In this document: in pieces, positions 1 to 8,948 of the stretch
How the letters are laid out: every line of letters starts with the position of its first letter
Position numbering within the stretch: position 1 is the stretch's first letter
Source: UBA1181 sp045639525
GTDB taxonomy: Bacteria > Bacteroidota > Bacteroidia > Bacteroidales > Paludibacteraceae
DNA length: 64,000 bases
Reading direction: 5' to 3'
NCBI GenBank assembly: GCA_045639525.1
Contig: JAZUDI010000047.1
Coordinates: 34,359 to 98,358 of the forward strand
Position numbers and translations under genes: made by a program
Notes under the pieces: model-generated
Seen by the model: the letters and a program-made list of their open reading frames with translations, nothing else
Database searches by the model: none
Told to the model about the DNA's origin: nothing

Positions 1-474
1 ACCGCTGAGGAGTTGGCTCAAATCGCTATCTGCTCTGGCAAGACCGCTAAGAACATCTACGGATTCGACGATCCAAGAGTCGCCATCCTCTCCTTCTCTA
101 CCAAGGGAAGCGCTAAGCACGAAATGGTGGATAAGGTAATCGAGGCCACCAACATCGCGAAGGAGTCCGCTCCTGACATGAAGATCGACGGTGAGTTGCA
201 GGCGGATGCCGCAATCGTTCCTTCCGTAGCGAAGAGCAAGGCACCAAACAGCGAGGTGGCTGGTACAGCGAACGTGTTGGTATTCCCTGAGTTGGAGGCT
301 GGTAACATCGGTTACAAGTTGGTACAACGTTTGGCTGGCGCTGAGGCGATCGGTCCATTGTTGCAAGGTTTGGCAGCTCCTATCAACGACCTTTCAAGAG
401 GTTGTTCCGTTGAGGACGTTGTGAAGTTGATCGCGATCACAGCCAATCAAGCGATCGAGGCAAAGAAGAACTAA
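1..474 (+). CDS. pta: Phosphate acetyltransferase, C-terminal part (cut by window edge)
   Basis: This is the last 157 codons or so of phosphotransacetylase, which interconverts acetyl-CoA and acetyl phosphate in the cytoplasm. The frame is open through base 1, so the start lies outside the window. The visible part matches the end of the PTA_PTB domain: a stretch on declining phosphate-acetyl groups with the motif KSKAPNSEVAGTANVLVFP, then NIGYKLVQRLAGAEAIGP and a short helical tail. The family is recognised from these motifs. The acetate kinase gene follows 61 bases downstream on the same strand, the usual pta-ackA pairing for acetate formation and ATP production. Confidence 0.95.
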   Translation, partial: TAEELAQIAICSGKTAKNIYGFDDPRVAILSFSTKGSAKHEMVDKVIEATNIAKESAPDMKIDGELQADAAIVPSVAKSKAPNSEVAGTANVLVFPELEAGNIGYKLVQRLAGAEAIGPLLQGLAAPINDLSRGCSVEDVVKLIAITANQAIEAKKN

Positions 475-485
475 TAGCATTTTCC

Positions 486-515
486 TGTAGAGAGGGTGTG
501 CACACCGTCTCTACA
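486..515 (+). other. Hairpin between pta and ackA
   Basis: An inverted repeat with TGTAGAGA (486-493) pairing to TCTCTACA (508-515), continuing inward with GGTGTG/CACACC after one G-G mismatch. No run of T follows, so it is unlikely to be a full terminator. It may stabilise or partly process the pta-ackA message; that role is inferred. Confidence 0.5.
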
Positions 516-535
516 CAAAACCAATAGCATACAGA

Positions 536-1735
536 ATGAAGATTTTAGTAATCAACTGTGGTAGCTCATCCATCAAGTACAAATTGTTTGATATGAGTTC
601 AAAAGAGGTGATGGCACAAGGTGGTGTCGAGAAGATTGGTATCCCTGGCTCATTCCTCAAATACACCAACAAAAAGGGCGAGAAGGCAATCATCGAAAAG
701 GATATGCCAGACCACTCAGATGGTATCCAATTGATATTTAGCATCTTGACAGACCCTCAAGAGGGATGCATCAAGTCCTTGAACGAGGTGGATGCGGTAG
801 GTCACAGAATCCTCCACGGAGGAGACAAGTTCACCGAGAGCTGCATCGTCAACCAAACCGTTAAGGATCAAATCCGCGCATGTTTCCCATTGGGTCCATT
901 GCACAACCCAGCTAACTTGAAGGGTATTATGGCAGTAGAGGCTTTGTTGCCTAACTGTCCACAAGTGGCCGTGTTCGATACCGCATTCCACCAAACCATG
1001 CCAAAGGAGTCATTCCTATACGCCATCCCTTACGAGTTGTACGAGAAGGACAAAGTTCGTCGTTATGGTTTCCACGGCACCAGTCACCGCTACGTTTCAA
1101 AACGTGCGTTCGAGGCTTTGGGCATGAAGCCAGAGGGAACCAAGATGATCACCTGCCACATCGGTAACGGAAGTTCCGTAACCGCTATCAAGGATGGTAA
1201 GTCATTCGATACCTCTATGGGTATGACTCCGTTGGAGGGATTGATGATGGGTACCCGTTCGGGCGACATCGACACAGGTGCGATCACCTACTTGATGGAG
1301 ACCGAAGGATACAACGCCAAGAAGGTTTCAGACATCTTGAACAAGCAAAGTGGTATGTTGGGTATTTCAGGCGTATCTTCCGATATGCGTGAGGTCCGTG
1401 CCGCTATCGCTGCCGGCAACGAACGCGCCAAGTTGGCTTTGGACATGGTGATCTACCGCATCAAGAAGTACGTAGGAGCCTATATGGCCGCTATGGGTGG
1501 TGTGGATGTCATCGTCTTCACCGGTGGTATCGGTGAGAACGTGGAGCCAGTCCGCGAAGGCGTTTTGAAAGATATGGAGTTCTTCGGCATCAAGTTGGAC
1601 AAGGCCATCAACGACACTGTCCACGGTGAGGAGAAAATCATCTCCACCAAAAATTCCAAGGTTACTGTCATCGTGGTGCCTACCGATGAGGAGTATACCA
1701 TCGCATCAGATACTTTGGAGTTGGTCAGCAAATAA
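536..1735 (+). CDS. ackA: Acetate kinase
   Basis: Acetate kinase converts acetyl phosphate and ADP to acetate and ATP, the last step of the Pta-AckA fermentation route. The 399-residue length is normal for the family. The N-terminal phosphate-binding motif NCGSSSIKYKLF is at residues 7-18, and the central RYGFHGTSHRYV motif and the adenosine-binding FTGGIGEN motif are present. It lies directly after pta with no promoter visible between them, so they are probably co-transcribed; a strong hairpin terminator follows at 1759. Confidence 0.98.
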   Translation: MKILVINCGSSSIKYKLFDMSSKEVMAQGGVEKIGIPGSFLKYTNKKGEKAIIEKDMPDHSDGIQLIFSILTDPQEGCIKSLNEVDAVGHRILHGGDKFTESCIVNQTVKDQIRACFPLGPLHNPANLKGIMAVEALLPNCPQVAVFDTAFHQTMPKESFLYAIPYELYEKDKVRRYGFHGTSHRYVSKRAFEALGMKPEGTKMITCHIGNGSSVTAIKDGKSFDTSMGMTPLEGLMMGTRSGDIDTGAITYLMETEGYNAKKVSDILNKQSGMLGISGVSSDMREVRAAIAAGNERAKLALDMVIYRIKKYVGAYMAAMGGVDVIVFTGGIGENVEPVREGVLKDMEFFGIKLDKAINDTVHGEEKIISTKNSKVTVIVVPTDEEYTIASDTLELVSK

Positions 1736-1758
1736 TTCTTTCGGATAATCCAATAAAT

Positions 1759-1790
1759 GAGGTCAGAACCAGATGTTCTGGCCTCTTTTA
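1759..1790 (+). terminator. Rho-independent terminator after ackA
   Basis: An 11-base stem, GAGGTCAGAAC (1759-1769) with GTTCTGGCCTC (1775-1785), including one G-T pair, a five-base loop, and a T-rich tail. It sits 24 bases after the ackA stop codon. Confidence 0.85.
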
Positions 1791-2105
1791 TTTTATTAAG
1801 ACTTTCACAAGGGGGATGCGCCGGAAACACCCCATTACAACTGATTTTTTCAAAACATTTTTCTATTTTTGCAGCAAAATAGGGTGCCTGAGAATCAACC
1901 ATTGGTCGGAAAATAACAAAATTCGGTCGATAGTTTCGGGGGGTACGAAGAGTTGGTTTTTCTTACATCAGGAAAGTACCCTATCTTTGTAATATCAAAA
2001 ATCAAATCACACATCCCTAGCGTGTAAGGTGTAGATCGTATAAGGTGTATGTTAAGTAGTTTTTGAGGAGAGTAACAATAATTGAAATAACTAATACAGA
2101 CTAAA
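1791..2105 (+). promoter_or_regulatory. Intergenic region with two candidate Bacteroidota promoters
   Basis: No gene is seen here. Two TAnnTTTG-type -7 elements face the downstream secreted protein: TATTTTTG at 1864-1871 and TATCTTTG at 1982-1989. Use of the second would give a leader of roughly 110 bases containing two near-identical segments (around 2010-2050) built on GTGTAAGGTGTA. The purpose of that short repeat is unknown. Confidence 0.5.
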
Positions 2106-3221
2106 ATGAAAAAGAGTTTATTCGTTGCGGCATCCATGTTATTGGCTGTATCAGCAAGTTCATTCGCACAATCCGCCGACAAAGACCATTTGGGATTCTA
2201 CTATATTCCAGGTTTCCCTTATTGCCAATTGGACACCAAAGCACAAACCTATTCTATCGTCACTGAACACATCGTTCCTATTGATGGTAACGGACCTAAA
2301 AAATATATCAAGAACGCCCTATCATTAGGCTACAAGACATCCGTTTACAGTCCAGACGGAGCGGACTTCGTCATCTCAGTGGACGACTACTTTGAGAGAT
2401 ACGATTACGATAAGATCGTTTTGATGGACGCCTCTAAGCCACGTCCTAAGCCACGCAAGGAGGTTCGCCAAACACAGACAACCATCAAGAATCCATTCCT
2501 CGCATGGTTGCTCTCCGAACCAAAGGAGACACAAGCCGCGCCAGCACAACCAGCGTCAGGACCAGAATGGGTCGCGAAGGGATCGAAAGAGATCGGTTTC
2601 GCTATCGAGGTGAAATCACAAGATCAGGTCGTATTCACCGACACTATCTACTATATGCAAGAGTTCGAGTCGGCGAAGGTTTCCAACAAACCTGACGCCA
2701 AGCAACAGGTGATCGACAAGATGAAGACCTTCACATTAGAGTCACAAATGAAGGAGTACAGACCATTCCTTTCAAAGGTTGTAGGAGCGACTCCGCTCAC
2801 CACTGTCAACTTCAACGGTTACGGCGTGAAGGTTAAGAAGAAGTGTACAATCGACTACTCTGACATCAACGAGGCACTCGCCAACTTCAAGGAGGCTTAC
2901 GAGTTCATCAAGAAGCGTCAATGGGATATCGATGAGTTCAAGGAGATGGCCGCACCTTCCGTCAAGGTTTGGGAGGAGTCTATCGCAAACATCAACAAGG
3001 CTGATCCTAACGCTAAGGTCAATGCGGAAGTGGGTGCGGCAATGTACTACAATATGGCTGTTTACTATGCGTTGATCAGAGACTTCCAATCCTCTATGGA
3101 ATTCTTCAAGAAGTCAGACCGTACCAAGTTGGGCTTCTCCGACGCGCTCCAAATGTCTAAACTCGCACAGACTTGGGTAAATGCGCAAGAGGCATACGAC
3201 AATATGATGGCAGGACGATAA
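2106..3221 (+). CDS. Secreted protein of unknown function with TPR-like C-terminus
   Basis: I do not recognise a named family with certainty. The first 22 residues form a signal peptide ending SFAQ, so the protein is exported. A basic, proline-rich stretch (PRPKPRK, about residue 118) and an Ala/Pro/Gln linker (about 142-152) split it into two parts. The last 110 residues are helical and contain a segment (AAMYYNMAVYYALIRDFQSSMEFFKKS) that reads as one TPR-like hairpin. It may belong to the DUF6340-like group of Bacteroidales envelope proteins, but that is tentative. It is transcribed alone and ended by a hairpin at 3244. Confidence 0.7.
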   Translation: MKKSLFVAASMLLAVSASSFAQSADKDHLGFYYIPGFPYCQLDTKAQTYSIVTEHIVPIDGNGPKKYIKNALSLGYKTSVYSPDGADFVISVDDYFERYDYDKIVLMDASKPRPKPRKEVRQTQTTIKNPFLAWLLSEPKETQAAPAQPASGPEWVAKGSKEIGFAIEVKSQDQVVFTDTIYYMQEFESAKVSNKPDAKQQVIDKMKTFTLESQMKEYRPFLSKVVGATPLTTVNFNGYGVKVKKKCTIDYSDINEALANFKEAYEFIKKRQWDIDEFKEMAAPSVKVWEESIANINKADPNAKVNAEVGAAMYYNMAVYYALIRDFQSSMEFFKKSDRTKLGFSDALQMSKLAQTWVNAQEAYDNMMAGR

Positions 3222-3243
3222 TCCTCCGACATAGACCATTACG

Positions 3244-3274
3244 AGCCGCGTTAGTTAATAGCGCGGCTTTTTTT
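3244..3274 (+). terminator. Rho-independent terminator
   Basis: Stem AGCCGCG (3244-3250) pairs with CGCGGCT (3262-3268) and is followed by a run of seven T. It ends the transcript of the secreted protein. Confidence 0.88.
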
Positions 3275-3307
3275 ATGTTTTAACTTGTTTTGTTGACATA
3301 AATTCAT

Positions 3308-3315
3308 TATTTTTG
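3308..3315 (+). promoter_or_regulatory. Candidate promoter -7 element
   Basis: TATTTTTG fits TAnnTTTG and lies 19 bases before the ATG of the DUF3800 gene. TTG/TTTG elements lie upstream at 3284-3292. Confidence 0.55.
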
Positions 3316-3334
3316 AAGAATAATAATAGTAAAT

Positions 3335-4117
3335 ATGAAAAAATCTCAATCGATAAAAGCCTACTACTTCTTTGACGAAGCCGGAGATACTCAAATCCTA
3401 GCAAGAAAGGGAGTCAATTTGATAGAGAAAGGTATGGCCAGTAAAACATTCATGGTCGGCTATTTGGAAACAACAGACCAAAAAGGATTCAGTAAGTCAA
3501 TCAGAGAGTTGCACGAAAAATTAAAAGAGGACGAATACCTTGCCTCAATACCTTCAATGAGCAGCACAAACAAATCATTCCATGCAAACAAAGACTGCGC
3601 TGAGGTAAGACAAGCATTTTTCAAGTTACTTAAGGAACAGGACTTCAAATTCTACTGCATAGTTGCGAGAAAAAAAGAAGACTTATTTAGAAAGAAGTTC
3701 GATATGAAACCTGTCAATGTTTACAAATACCTTGTTTCCCAACTTCTCAAAAACAGGTTACATCTTTATTCTGAAATCGATTGCTATTTCTCTTCCATGG
3801 GTAACGTTGTAAGACAAGACACCATGCAAGAGGCCATTAGCAGTGCAATAGATCTATTTAAAAAACAATGGGAGAAGGAAAATGAGTCTACAATTAGAAT
3901 ATTCATCCAACAAAACAGCGAGATGCCACTACTTCAAGCAGCCGACTACGTTCTGTGGACAATACAAAGAGCTTATGAAAAAGGAGATTTCAGATACTAT
4001 AATTTTATGAAAGATAAGATTTCTCTAGTACAAGACATCTTTGACACTGATAAATATCCCAACACCTACTATACACCAAAGAATCCGTTAGAAGCAAAAA
4101 AAATAGACCCCGTATAA
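3335..4117 (+). CDS. DUF3800 domain-containing protein
   Basis: A 260-residue cytoplasmic protein with the hallmarks of DUF3800: an N-terminal strand with the acidic motif FFDEAGDT (usually DESGD), a conserved central KEDLFRKKF region, and a C-terminal LLQAADYVLWTIQRAYE motif. The family is thought to have an RNase H-like fold and is common in mobile and defence regions, but its activity is not established. The gene has its own promoter, no partner on the same strand, and looks more AT-rich than its neighbours, which suggests it was acquired. Confidence 0.8.
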   Translation: MKKSQSIKAYYFFDEAGDTQILARKGVNLIEKGMASKTFMVGYLETTDQKGFSKSIRELHEKLKEDEYLASIPSMSSTNKSFHANKDCAEVRQAFFKLLKEQDFKFYCIVARKKEDLFRKKFDMKPVNVYKYLVSQLLKNRLHLYSEIDCYFSSMGNVVRQDTMQEAISSAIDLFKKQWEKENESTIRIFIQQNSEMPLLQAADYVLWTIQRAYEKGDFRYYNFMKDKISLVQDIFDTDKYPNTYYTPKNPLEAKKIDPV

Positions 4118-4278
4118 GACTAGGTTTCTTTAGAAACGCATGGCACGAGGCCCACTTTCATCTTAATAGGATCTAATTCTGCACAAATATAGAATATTTC
4201 CTTCAAAGAAAGAATAGCACAATTCAAAAAAATACAATAACCACTCAAAGCCTAGAAGAAATTGGGCAACACCTTTAT

Positions 4279-5604
4279 TCAGCATCTCCTCCTCATCCAA
4301 ACATACACTCCCACACAAACCACAATGGAGAACATCGACCCAATCGGCGCCGCCATACCCATAGGCGTCAGATGATCTGGGTACCAAACGGAGGCGAGAT
4401 AACTGCCTGGAATGCGCAAAAGCACGATGGAAAGGGAGTTATGGATAAACGACACGATGGAGAGACCGCAGGCGCAAAAATAGCCGCTGAAACAGAAATG
4501 GACGCCCGCCAAGGCAGTATCCACCACATAAGCTCGCAAATATTGTCCACCGAAAAGAATCACCGCAGTTTCGGTGGTGAAAAGTGAGATCGAGGCATCC
4601 GACAGGGGCTGCAACAGCAATGCGAAAAAACCACCGTAGGCAAGACACACATAAATACCATAACGCATAGTCAGACGAGCTCTCTCAGGTTTGCCCGCAC
4701 CGATATTTTGCGCTGAAATGGCGGAAATCGCGGACAACATACTGGAAGGAACCAAGAAGAGGATACAGATGATCTTCTCCACAATACCCACCGCCGCCGC
4801 AACCTCAACACCCCGACGGTTGGCGATGACCGTGATAACGATGAAAGAGATTTGAATAAAACCGTCCTGCAACGAGATCGGCAAGCCGACCCGAACAATC
4901 TCTTTCACGGATGGACTATGTGGGCGAAGCAACTTACGCTCCATATGGAAACTGTCCTTGTAGCGACGAATAAACAGAGCGGAGAAGAGCAGGCTTACAA
5001 ACTGGGCAATCACCGTCGCATAGGCGGCCCCCTCTGCTTTTAGGCCCATTTCACCGATAAAAACATAGTCCAACACCACATTCAGGCCACAAGCGACCGC
5101 CACAAAATACATCGGCGATTTCGAATCACCCAACCCACGAAAGATAGAGCAAATCACATTATAGGCGACGATGAAAGGAATGCCCAGAAAACAGATGGAG
5201 AGGTAGTTTCGCGTCTGCGACACCGACTCCAACGGCGTGGACATCACACTGACGATTTGATCGACAAAAATGAAGAGAGCCAAAGCCGAAAGAAGGGACA
5301 AACCGCCAAAGAGCGTGGCAGAATTTCCGATGGCTCGGCCAATGGTGTTGTAATCCTTACCACCCACCGCGCGGCTGATCATCACCGTCGTCCCCATCGC
5401 CAGACCGACAATCATCACCGTGAGCATGTGCATCACCTGACTTCCCACCGCCACAGCGGTTATATCAGGCGCACCGGCATATTGGCCAATGATAAAGAGA
5501 TCAGCCAAACCATAAAAGGTCTGCAAAAAATAGGCCAGCAAGAAGGGGGCCGAAAAGGTGGCCAGTGTTCGGAAGGCGCCGCCTTGGGTGAGATCTTTCT
5601 GCAT
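4279..5604 (-). CDS. MATE family efflux transporter
   Basis: A 441-residue integral membrane protein with about twelve hydrophobic segments arranged as two similar halves, as in the multidrug and toxic compound extrusion family (MatE domain). The N-terminal region QKDLTQGGAFRTLATFSAPFLLAYFLQTFYGLADLFIIGQ is typical of Bacteroidota NorM/DinF-like members, and the second half starts near VRVGLPISLQDG. MATE proteins export cationic drugs or metabolites using Na+ or H+ gradients; the substrate cannot be told from sequence. The gene lies 33 bases after the SpoIID/LytB-like gene and is probably co-transcribed with it. Confidence 0.93.
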   Translation of the reverse strand: MQKDLTQGGAFRTLATFSAPFLLAYFLQTFYGLADLFIIGQYAGAPDITAVAVGSQVMHMLTVMIVGLAMGTTVMISRAVGGKDYNTIGRAIGNSATLFGGLSLLSALALFIFVDQIVSVMSTPLESVSQTRNYLSICFLGIPFIVAYNVICSIFRGLGDSKSPMYFVAVACGLNVVLDYVFIGEMGLKAEGAAYATVIAQFVSLLFSALFIRRYKDSFHMERKLLRPHSPSVKEIVRVGLPISLQDGFIQISFIVITVIANRRGVEVAAAVGIVEKIICILFLVPSSMLSAISAISAQNIGAGKPERARLTMRYGIYVCLAYGGFFALLLQPLSDASISLFTTETAVILFGGQYLRAYVVDTALAGVHFCFSGYFCACGLSIVSFIHNSLSIVLLRIPGSYLASVWYPDHLTPMGMAAPIGSMFSIVVCVGVYVWMRRRC

Positions 5605-5637
5605 GGAATGGCTCTTTTTATGATTACTGTTTAAACA

Positions 5638-6945
5638 TCAATACCGTTTCGTCAACTCCGAATGAGGATAGTAGTGCGATAAGATAGTTTGGTAACCTAT
5701 TCCTTGACTAGCCATTACCGCCGCACCGATTTGGCAAAGTCCGACGCCGTGTCCCCAACCCGCGCCACGCAAGACGAACTGCACGGAACCGTCGTTCTCC
5801 TCTTTATCCACCACAAAAGCAGAGCTATACAGATGACTCTTCGAGAGCGCCTTTCGGATTTCCAACTCCTTTCCGATCACCACCGTACGCTTCGTTCCCA
5901 CCACCTTCAACTCGATGATTCGAGCGGACGCGCCTCGCTTCATAGGGATCAAATCGACGATTTCACCGAAATCTATGCCCATTTTTTCACCGATCAACTC
6001 GGAAAGTTCCCTTTGCGAATAGGTCACGCTCCAGCGGTAGAAATCAGGGGTCTCCTGATCGTAATTATTCAACACTTGGGATAGCACCCTCTTGTCGGTG
6101 GTATTACAATAGGCGGCCGGCGACGAGAGGATCCACTTGCGGGCCTCCGCCTCTTGGGTTAGGTCGGGAAGCGTCAATTTCGCCGCATCCGCCACGGGGA
6201 GCAGATAGGGATGGTGCACCTCCTCCCAACAATTTTCAAACAGTTCGGTCGCACCGCCGCACGCCTTGTAGAATCTGGCGTCGCAAATCTTTCCGTCGAA
6301 GGTCAACACCTCGCCGAAGGTAGCCTTGATCGCCTCGCGGACCGCTTGGGTACTCGCCTTGGTGATGCCTTGGTAGCGCTGACAATGGTCGTCCGCGCAG
6401 ACATCGAAATGGGTATGGACTTGGTGGTCGTACCAACGGATGATCCTATCATCGTTGATCACCATGGAATCGCTGTGTTTCTCCTCCGAGCGATCCTCCA
6501 GTTTGTTGAGTAGCCAACTGCGGGAGATCACCGCATGGGCTTTGAGGAGTTCCAATGAAGAGGTGGCGCTCATCTCCGAAGAGATGACACTGGTCAGATA
6601 ATCCTCCGTCGGCACGATATTGATCGCCTGCAACTCACCCTCCAAAAGAATGAATTTCAAAGCGCCCTTGAACCGCTGCGTCTCCCTTCTTTCCCAATGG
6701 AAATGGATACCGATCACCACATCCACAAGATCAAAACTACTCTCCTCATCCGCAGAAGAGAAGAGCAAGGAATCGTAACGAAGGCCATTGTAGAGAATCT
6801 GACCATCCGAGAGGGTGACACTACCCTCACCCGAAACAGTTTCGTCGCCGCCATTGACCAGAAAATCTCCACGAAGGATGAACTTGATCTCTGTCTGTTT
6901 TAAAATACCAACTTGGATAGTCGGTTGGGAATCATATTTTCTCAT
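5638..6945 (-). CDS. SpoIID/LytB domain-containing protein
   Basis: The central region (SVISSEMSATSSLELLKAHAVISRSWLLN) is the core of the SpoIID/LytB domain, which in sporulating bacteria removes stem-less glycan chains from peptidoglycan. A candidate catalytic Glu is in the SSEM motif. The C-terminus, LRGAGWGHGVGLCQIGA, is the conserved ending of the family. No signal peptide is seen, so how it reaches the wall is unclear. I chose the ATG at 6945, since a TGTCTTTG -7-like element lies at 6964-6971 and would put the transcript start just before it; ATGs at 6954 and 6999 are also possible. It is the first gene of a likely pair with the MATE exporter. Confidence 0.88.
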   Translation of the reverse strand: MRKYDSQPTIQVGILKQTEIKFILRGDFLVNGGDETVSGEGSVTLSDGQILYNGLRYDSLLFSSADEESSFDLVDVVIGIHFHWERRETQRFKGALKFILLEGELQAINIVPTEDYLTSVISSEMSATSSLELLKAHAVISRSWLLNKLEDRSEEKHSDSMVINDDRIIRWYDHQVHTHFDVCADDHCQRYQGITKASTQAVREAIKATFGEVLTFDGKICDARFYKACGGATELFENCWEEVHHPYLLPVADAAKLTLPDLTQEAEARKWILSSPAAYCNTTDKRVLSQVLNNYDQETPDFYRWSVTYSQRELSELIGEKMGIDFGEIVDLIPMKRGASARIIELKVVGTKRTVVIGKELEIRKALSKSHLYSSAFVVDKEENDGSVQFVLRGAGWGHGVGLCQIGAAVMASQGIGYQTILSHYYPHSELTKRY

Positions 6946-7032
6946 GCTCACCATTTTATTTCGCAAAGACAAAAGTAATGCTTTTTCATGGGTATTCAAC
7001 CATCAAAGGAGAATCACTAAACTAGTGACAAA

Positions 7033-7077
7033 ATTTTCCCCGAATCCACCGCAATTTCCGCATGGGTTCAGGGATTG
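7033..7077. repeat. 45-base direct repeat, left copy
   Basis: Identical over 45 bases to 8634-8678. The unit runs from ATTTTCCCCGAATCC to GGGTTCAGGGATTG and has imperfect complementary ends (CCCCGAATCC against GGGTTCAGGG). The two copies bracket the DUF4143 ATPase gene and its promoter. Confidence 0.95.
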
Positions 7078-7169
7078 TTGTTTTATCTATTTAGAAAAAA
7101 TCCTAATTTTTCAATACAAAAACACGGAATTTCTCCCCTTTTATACAATAAAAATCATGGAATTTTTCC

Positions 7170-7177
7170 TATATTTG
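7170..7177 (+). promoter_or_regulatory. Promoter -7 element for the DUF4143 ATPase
   Basis: TATATTTG, a perfect TAnnTTTG match, 42 bases before the ATG. It lies inside the segment bounded by the 45-base direct repeats. Confidence 0.6.
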
Positions 7178-7218
7178 CGAGCATATATCTGATTCACAGC
7201 TAAATAATTTTTTACATT

Positions 7219-8598
7219 ATGTTATACAGAAAATACGCTGATAAGATTGAGACGTTCCTAAAAACACAACCCAACAAGATACTCTTGGTGAACGGGGCAC
7301 GGCAAATAGGGAAATCTTACCTCATTCGTCATATTGGGAAAAAACTATACCCATACTATGTGGAGTTAAATCTAAAGGAGGACAAAGAAGGTGCCCAAGT
7401 TTTCGCCAAGGTGAAAAGCACAGAGGATTTTTACCTTCAGCTAAGCGCAGTAGCAGGAGAATCTCTTGATAAAAAGGAGAACACTTTAGTATTTTTGGAT
7501 GAAATACAAAGTTACCCAGCTCTTCTTACAATGTTGAAATTTTTAAATCAAGAAGGACGTTATACCTATATCGCTAGTGGATCACAATTGGGAGTCGCTC
7601 TTTCACAAACGCCCTCCGTTCCTCTTGGTAGCATTGCAATAGAAGAGATGTATCCACTTGATTTTGAAGAATTTTTAATCGCCATGGGATGTGGCTCCGC
7701 AGTCATAGCTGCTGCAAAAGAAAAATTTGATTGTCAAGAACCGCTTTCCGAAGCACTACATGACTATATGATCAGACAGTTCAAAACATATCTTCTTGTA
7801 GGTGGCTTACCAGAAGTGATCAACAAATTTATTGAAACACGCAACATCGCATTGGTCAGAAAAATACAAAAGGATATCCACCAACTTTACGGCATAGACG
7901 CATCACAATATGACCGCGAACACAAACTTGTCATTCGAAAAATCTATGATCTAATACCTTCCAACCTAGAAAACAAGAAGAAACGTGTCAAAGTAAAGGA
8001 TATAGAAGAGGCAAAAAGCCACAAACAATTTTCCGACTATGCGAATGAATTTGAGTATCTAATCAACTCTGGCATTGCATTGTCTGTACAAGCCATCAGC
8101 AACCCACGCTTCCCCCTTGTTGAGTCAGAACAGAAAAACTTGCTCAAACTCTACCTAAACGATGTCGGCATATTGACGAATATCCTTTACAGCACAAATA
8201 TCAACGCCATTTTACAAGACGAAAACAGCGTTAACCTTGGCACTGTATATGAATCAGTCGTTGCACAAGAATTACACGCACACGGATTCACACTACACTA
8301 CTACGACAACAAAAAAAAGGGCGAGGTGGACTTCATCATCGATGACTATACCCATCTAGCTGCATTGCCTATAGAGGTTAAATCAGGGAAAGATTACAAA
8401 ATCCATAGCGCATTAGACAGCTTCCTTTCCGACGGCTCTCACAACGTTAAACGTGCTATCGTCTTTTACAACGGCAATAAAGTCTATTCAGATGGTGGTA
8501 TTTTGTACATGCCCATCTATTACTGTATGTTCCTACATCCCAGAGAGGCAGATGACCCCCAATTGATCCTTCCTGATGTTTTACCTCCCATTCTGTAA
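7219..8598 (+). CDS. AAA family ATPase with DUF4143 and PD-(D/E)XK-like C-terminus
   Basis: A 459-residue ATPase of the large Bacteroidota AAA_14/DUF4143 family. Walker A is GARQIGKS near residue 27, Walker B is LVFLDEIQ near residue 90, and the sensor-like YIASGSQLG follows. DUF4143 covers the middle and includes KLYLNDVGILTNIL. The C-terminus (GEVDFIIDDY...LPIEVKSG) has the D...ExK pattern of PD-(D/E)XK nucleases. The cellular role of these proteins is unknown; genomes often carry many near copies. Perfect 45-base direct repeats on both sides suggest insertion as a unit. Confidence 0.9.
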   Translation: MLYRKYADKIETFLKTQPNKILLVNGARQIGKSYLIRHIGKKLYPYYVELNLKEDKEGAQVFAKVKSTEDFYLQLSAVAGESLDKKENTLVFLDEIQSYPALLTMLKFLNQEGRYTYIASGSQLGVALSQTPSVPLGSIAIEEMYPLDFEEFLIAMGCGSAVIAAAKEKFDCQEPLSEALHDYMIRQFKTYLLVGGLPEVINKFIETRNIALVRKIQKDIHQLYGIDASQYDREHKLVIRKIYDLIPSNLENKKKRVKVKDIEEAKSHKQFSDYANEFEYLINSGIALSVQAISNPRFPLVESEQKNLLKLYLNDVGILTNILYSTNINAILQDENSVNLGTVYESVVAQELHAHGFTLHYYDNKKKGEVDFIIDDYTHLAALPIEVKSGKDYKIHSALDSFLSDGSHNVKRAIVFYNGNKVYSDGGILYMPIYYCMFLHPREADDPQLILPDVLPPIL

Positions 8599-8633
8599 TA
8601 TTCTGTAATAATAGATAATCTATAAATTGCCCT

Positions 8634-8678
8634 ATTTTCCCCGAATCCACCGCAATTTCCGCATGGGTTCAGGGATTG
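8634..8678. repeat. 45-base direct repeat, right copy
   Basis: Identical to 7033-7077. It starts 36 bases after the stop codon of the DUF4143 ATPase gene. Sequence identity ends abruptly on both sides, so only the 45-base unit is shared. Confidence 0.95.
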
Positions 8679-8948
8679 CTATTTCTCAACCATCATTTGG
8701 ATTTTTTCAACAAAATACACGAAAAAAAAGGCAAAATGACTTTTTGCAAGAAAAAGGCTTTTGTAAGAGGATAAAACTATCTATATTTGCTCCGAACAAA
8801 ACAATAACTGACATCTATAAAAACATTATTGTTAAACCATTACACTAAATAATCCTTCGTAGCGTCGGAGGATAAAAAAGAAGGAAAGGGCGCCATAGAC
8901 GCCGACCATTGAAACATGTAACCTTACATTTTAAACCATTATAACAGT
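8679..8948 (+). promoter_or_regulatory. Promoter and structured leader of the surface hydrolase operon
   Basis: A good promoter is visible: TTTG at 8760-8763, an 18-base spacer, then TATATTTG at 8782-8789. The leader is about 150 bases. It holds a perfect 8-base-pair hairpin, ATCCTTCG (8852-8859) with CGGAGGAT (8866-8873), one pair being G-T, followed by a GGCGCC/GACGCC segment. No tail of T follows, so this is a structured leader rather than a terminator. It matches no riboswitch that I recognise. Confidence 0.55.
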
